This document shows positions 14,420 to 16,247 of a DNA stretch of 16,247 bases, piece by piece (position 1 is the stretch's first letter; every line of letters starts with the position of its first letter). The notes beneath the pieces were generated by a model. It was not told where the DNA came from. It worked only from the letters and a program-made list of their open reading frames with translations, and made no database searches. A program made the position numbers and the translations under genes. The stretch is taken from the NCBI GenBank assembly GCA_002869465.1, contig PKSW01000443.1, positions 1-16,247 on the forward strand, written 5' to 3'. The DNA comes from Marinilabiliales bacterium (lineage in GTDB: Bacteria; Bacteroidota; Bacteroidia; Bacteroidales; F082).

Positions 14420-16141
14420 ATGCAACTAAGTGAACAGGAACAGATCAGGCGAGACGCACTGAACGAATTGACAAGTTTGGGAATAAATCCATATCCGCAA
14501 GCCGAATATGAAGTCAATGCTTATGCTGATGATATTTTAAAACGCTTCCCTGATGATCAATCCCTGTTTCAGGAAGTAAGCCTTGCCGGGCGCATCATGA
14601 GCCGCCGTATCATGGGCGCCGCTGCTTTTGCCGAGTTGAAAGATTCAACAGGACGTATTCAATTGTATTTCAAGCGTGACGATATATGTTCCGGTGACGA
14701 CAAAACGATGTATAACACAGTCTTCAAGCGTTTACTTGATATTGGTGATATTATCGGTGTAAAAGGCTATGTTTTTATAACGAAAATGGGCGAAATTACT
14801 TTGCATGTAACTGAATTTACGGTCCTTTCAAAATCATTGAGGCCACTGCCCATTGTAAAAGAAAAAGACGGAAAAATTTATGATGCTTTCACGGATCCCG
14901 ATCAGCGTTATCGCCAGCGTTATGTTGATTTGATAGTAAATGATCAGGTAAAAGACACTTTTGTTAAAAGAGCTCAGGTGATCCGTTCCATGCGTGACTT
15001 CCTGAACGACAAAGGCTATTTAGAAGTTGAAACTCCCGTTTTACAAGCCATTCCGGGTGGTGCTGCCGCCAGGCCTTTTGTTACCCATCACAATGCCTTA
15101 AACACGCCTCTTTACCTAAGAATTGCCAATGAACTTTACTTGAAAAGGTTGATCGTAGGTGGTTATGAAGGCGTTTATGAGTTTGCCAAAGATTTCCGTA
15201 ACGAAGGTATGGACCGGTTTCATAATCCTGAGTTTACTCAAATGGAAATTTATGTGGCTTATAAGGATTATTTCTGGATGATGGTGCTCACCGAAAAAAT
15301 GGTGGAGAAAATTGCCCTCGACCTTCATGGTACTACCAAAGTGAAAGTTGGACAACATCTAATTGATTTCAAGACACCTTTTAAGCGACAGACGATATTA
15401 GGAGCTATTGAAGAATTTACTGGTTTTGATGTGAGCCAGATGAATGAAGAAGAACTCAGGGCTACCTGTAAAAAACTGGGTATTGAAACAGACCCTTCGA
15501 TGGGAAAAGGAAAATTGATCGATGAAATTTTCGGTGAAAAGTGTGAGCCGAATTTTATACAGCCCACTTTTATCATGGATTATCCGGTGGAAATGTCGCC
15601 ACTTTGTAAAAGACATCGCGAAAACCCGGAACTCACCGAGCGTTTTGAGCTGATGGTAAACGGTAAGGAACTGGCAAATGCATATACTGAACTTAATGAT
15701 CCGATCGATCAGCGAAAAAGATTTGAAGAGCAAATGTCGTTAGTAGAAAAAGGAGACGACGAAGCCATGTTCATCGATCAGGATTTTCTGAGAGCCATTG
15801 AATACGGCATGCCCCCAACATCGGGAATGGGCATTGGAATTGACCGCCTAGTAATGATTATGACCAACCAGCATAGCATACAGGAAGTGTTGTTTTTCCC
15901 TCAAATGCGGCCTGAAGCCAAGAAAAAGGTGTTTACAGCGCAGGATTTTGTCAACCTGGGCGTTTCAGAATTATGGGCCGAGCACATGATACCAGCCGGA
16001 TTTGCAGCACCCAAACAACTCAAGGAATCAAAACCAAGCGCTATACAGCAAAAGTTAAACGGTTACAGGAAAAAGAATAAGCTGGATATTCCTGCTGTTC
16101 AGATGGACGAGATTGAAAGCTGGTTAAACAATATTGAATAA
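14420..16141 (+). CDS. lysS: Lysyl-tRNA synthetase, class II
   Basis: A 573-aa cytoplasmic enzyme that charges tRNA-Lys with lysine using ATP. The N-terminal helix (EQEQIRRDALNELTSLGINPYP) leads into an OB-fold anticodon-binding domain (about 55-155; VSLAGRIMSRRIMG, AAFAELKDSTGRIQLY). The class II core follows: motif 1 region (FVKRAQVIRSMRDFLNDKGYLEVETPVL), motif 2 (FRNEGMDRFHNPEFTQ, Arg260) and motif 3 (GMGIGIDRLVM, Arg476). NGKELANAYTELNDP is also typical. After the usual end of the enzyme (LFFPQMRPE) there is a C-terminal extension of about 70 residues (AQDFVNLGVSELWAEHMIP...IESWLNN), which I recall in Bacteroidota LysRS. The ATG is the first in frame and starts the expected N-terminus. 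Its stop is seven bases from the convergent partial gene. Confidence 0.98.
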   Translation: MQLSEQEQIRRDALNELTSLGINPYPQAEYEVNAYADDILKRFPDDQSLFQEVSLAGRIMSRRIMGAAAFAELKDSTGRIQLYFKRDDICSGDDKTMYNTVFKRLLDIGDIIGVKGYVFITKMGEITLHVTEFTVLSKSLRPLPIVKEKDGKIYDAFTDPDQRYRQRYVDLIVNDQVKDTFVKRAQVIRSMRDFLNDKGYLEVETPVLQAIPGGAAARPFVTHHNALNTPLYLRIANELYLKRLIVGGYEGVYEFAKDFRNEGMDRFHNPEFTQMEIYVAYKDYFWMMVLTEKMVEKIALDLHGTTKVKVGQHLIDFKTPFKRQTILGAIEEFTGFDVSQMNEEELRATCKKLGIETDPSMGKGKLIDEIFGEKCEPNFIQPTFIMDYPVEMSPLCKRHRENPELTERFELMVNGKELANAYTELNDPIDQRKRFEEQMSLVEKGDDEAMFIDQDFLRAIEYGMPPTSGMGIGIDRLVMIMTNQHSIQEVLFFPQMRPEAKKKVFTAQDFVNLGVSELWAEHMIPAGFAAPKQLKESKPSAIQQKLNGYRKKNKLDIPAVQMDEIESWLNNIE

Positions 16142-16148
16142 ACCGCTT

Positions 16149-16247
16149 TTATTTGTTCAGAATAATTTTCCCACTTTTAAGGACATCTCCGGACTCAAGT
16201 TTATAGATGTAATAGCCAGGTTTAAGATCTATATTTTCTGTACGCCA
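16149..16247 (-). CDS. C-terminal end of another T9SS-exported protein (partial)
   Basis: The minus strand encodes 32 residues and a TAA (16149-16151); the rest of the gene lies beyond the window. The peptide, ENIDLKPGYYIYKL followed by SGKIILNK, has the G-x-Y strand and basic end of a type A T9SS sorting domain. It was found by reading the reverse strand of the last 106 bases. The parent protein's function cannot be told. It converges on lysS with only seven bases between the stop codons and no hairpin terminator between them. Confidence 0.8.
   Translation of the reverse strand, partial: WRTENIDLKPGYYIYKLESGDVLKSGKIILNK

Overview
The window looks like a chromosomal stretch from a member of the Bacteroidota. 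Six of its nine genes encode exported proteins that end in a type IX secretion system (T9SS) C-terminal sorting domain. Starts are preceded by A/T-rich tracts rather than strong Shine-Dalgarno sites, three TAnnTTTG-type -7 promoter elements can be found, and the LysRS carries the C-terminal extension I associate with this phylum. The DNA is AT-rich by eye. I cannot place it below phylum with confidence; a marine or anaerobic Bacteroidales/Marinilabiliales-type organism would fit.

Layout. (1) 1-144: 3' end of a T9SS cargo gene, followed by a terminator. (2) 223-2010: secreted protein with three related beta-sandwich modules and a sorting domain, followed by a perfect 11-bp-stem terminator. (3) 2225-4573: secreted CotH-family kinase-like protein whose N-terminal module resembles those of gene 2. 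(4) 4574-5061: about 490 bases without a convincing gene. (5) 5062-5265: 67-aa protein of unknown function. (6) 5332-9204, minus strand: large subtilisin-family (S8) protease with a long Ig-like/MAM-like tail and a sorting domain, convergent with gene 5 across two hairpin terminators. (7) 9364-10791: MltF-like lipoprotein (solute-binding domain plus lytic transglycosylase), divergent from the protease. (8) 10887-14321: very large secreted Asp-box (BNR) beta-propeller protein with FN3, GEVED and Ig-like modules and a sorting domain. (9) 14420-16141: lysS. (10) 16149-16247, minus strand: the last 32 codons of another T9SS cargo gene.

How the genes relate. Every gene appears to be its own transcription unit: there are terminators after most genes, no overlaps, and no run of same-strand genes with short spacing. 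The common theme is export. The five cargo genes with recognisable sorting domains and the CotH protein with a degenerate one should be exported by Sec and then moved across the outer membrane by T9SS. The lipoprotein transglycosylase and LysRS are housekeeping neighbours. Modules are shared between cargo genes: the beta-sandwich of gene 2 recurs in the CotH protein, and an LGxD...LDAG...LWSTG Ig-like module recurs in the protease and the propeller protein.

I found no CRISPR array, prophage, insertion sequence, tRNA/rRNA, polysaccharide utilisation locus (no SusC/SusD) or defence system. The most interesting leads are the CotH/three-module pair, the GEVED domain nested inside an Ig-like domain, the codon-level similarity of one module between two genes, and an inverted repeat in the divergent protease/transglycosylase promoter region.
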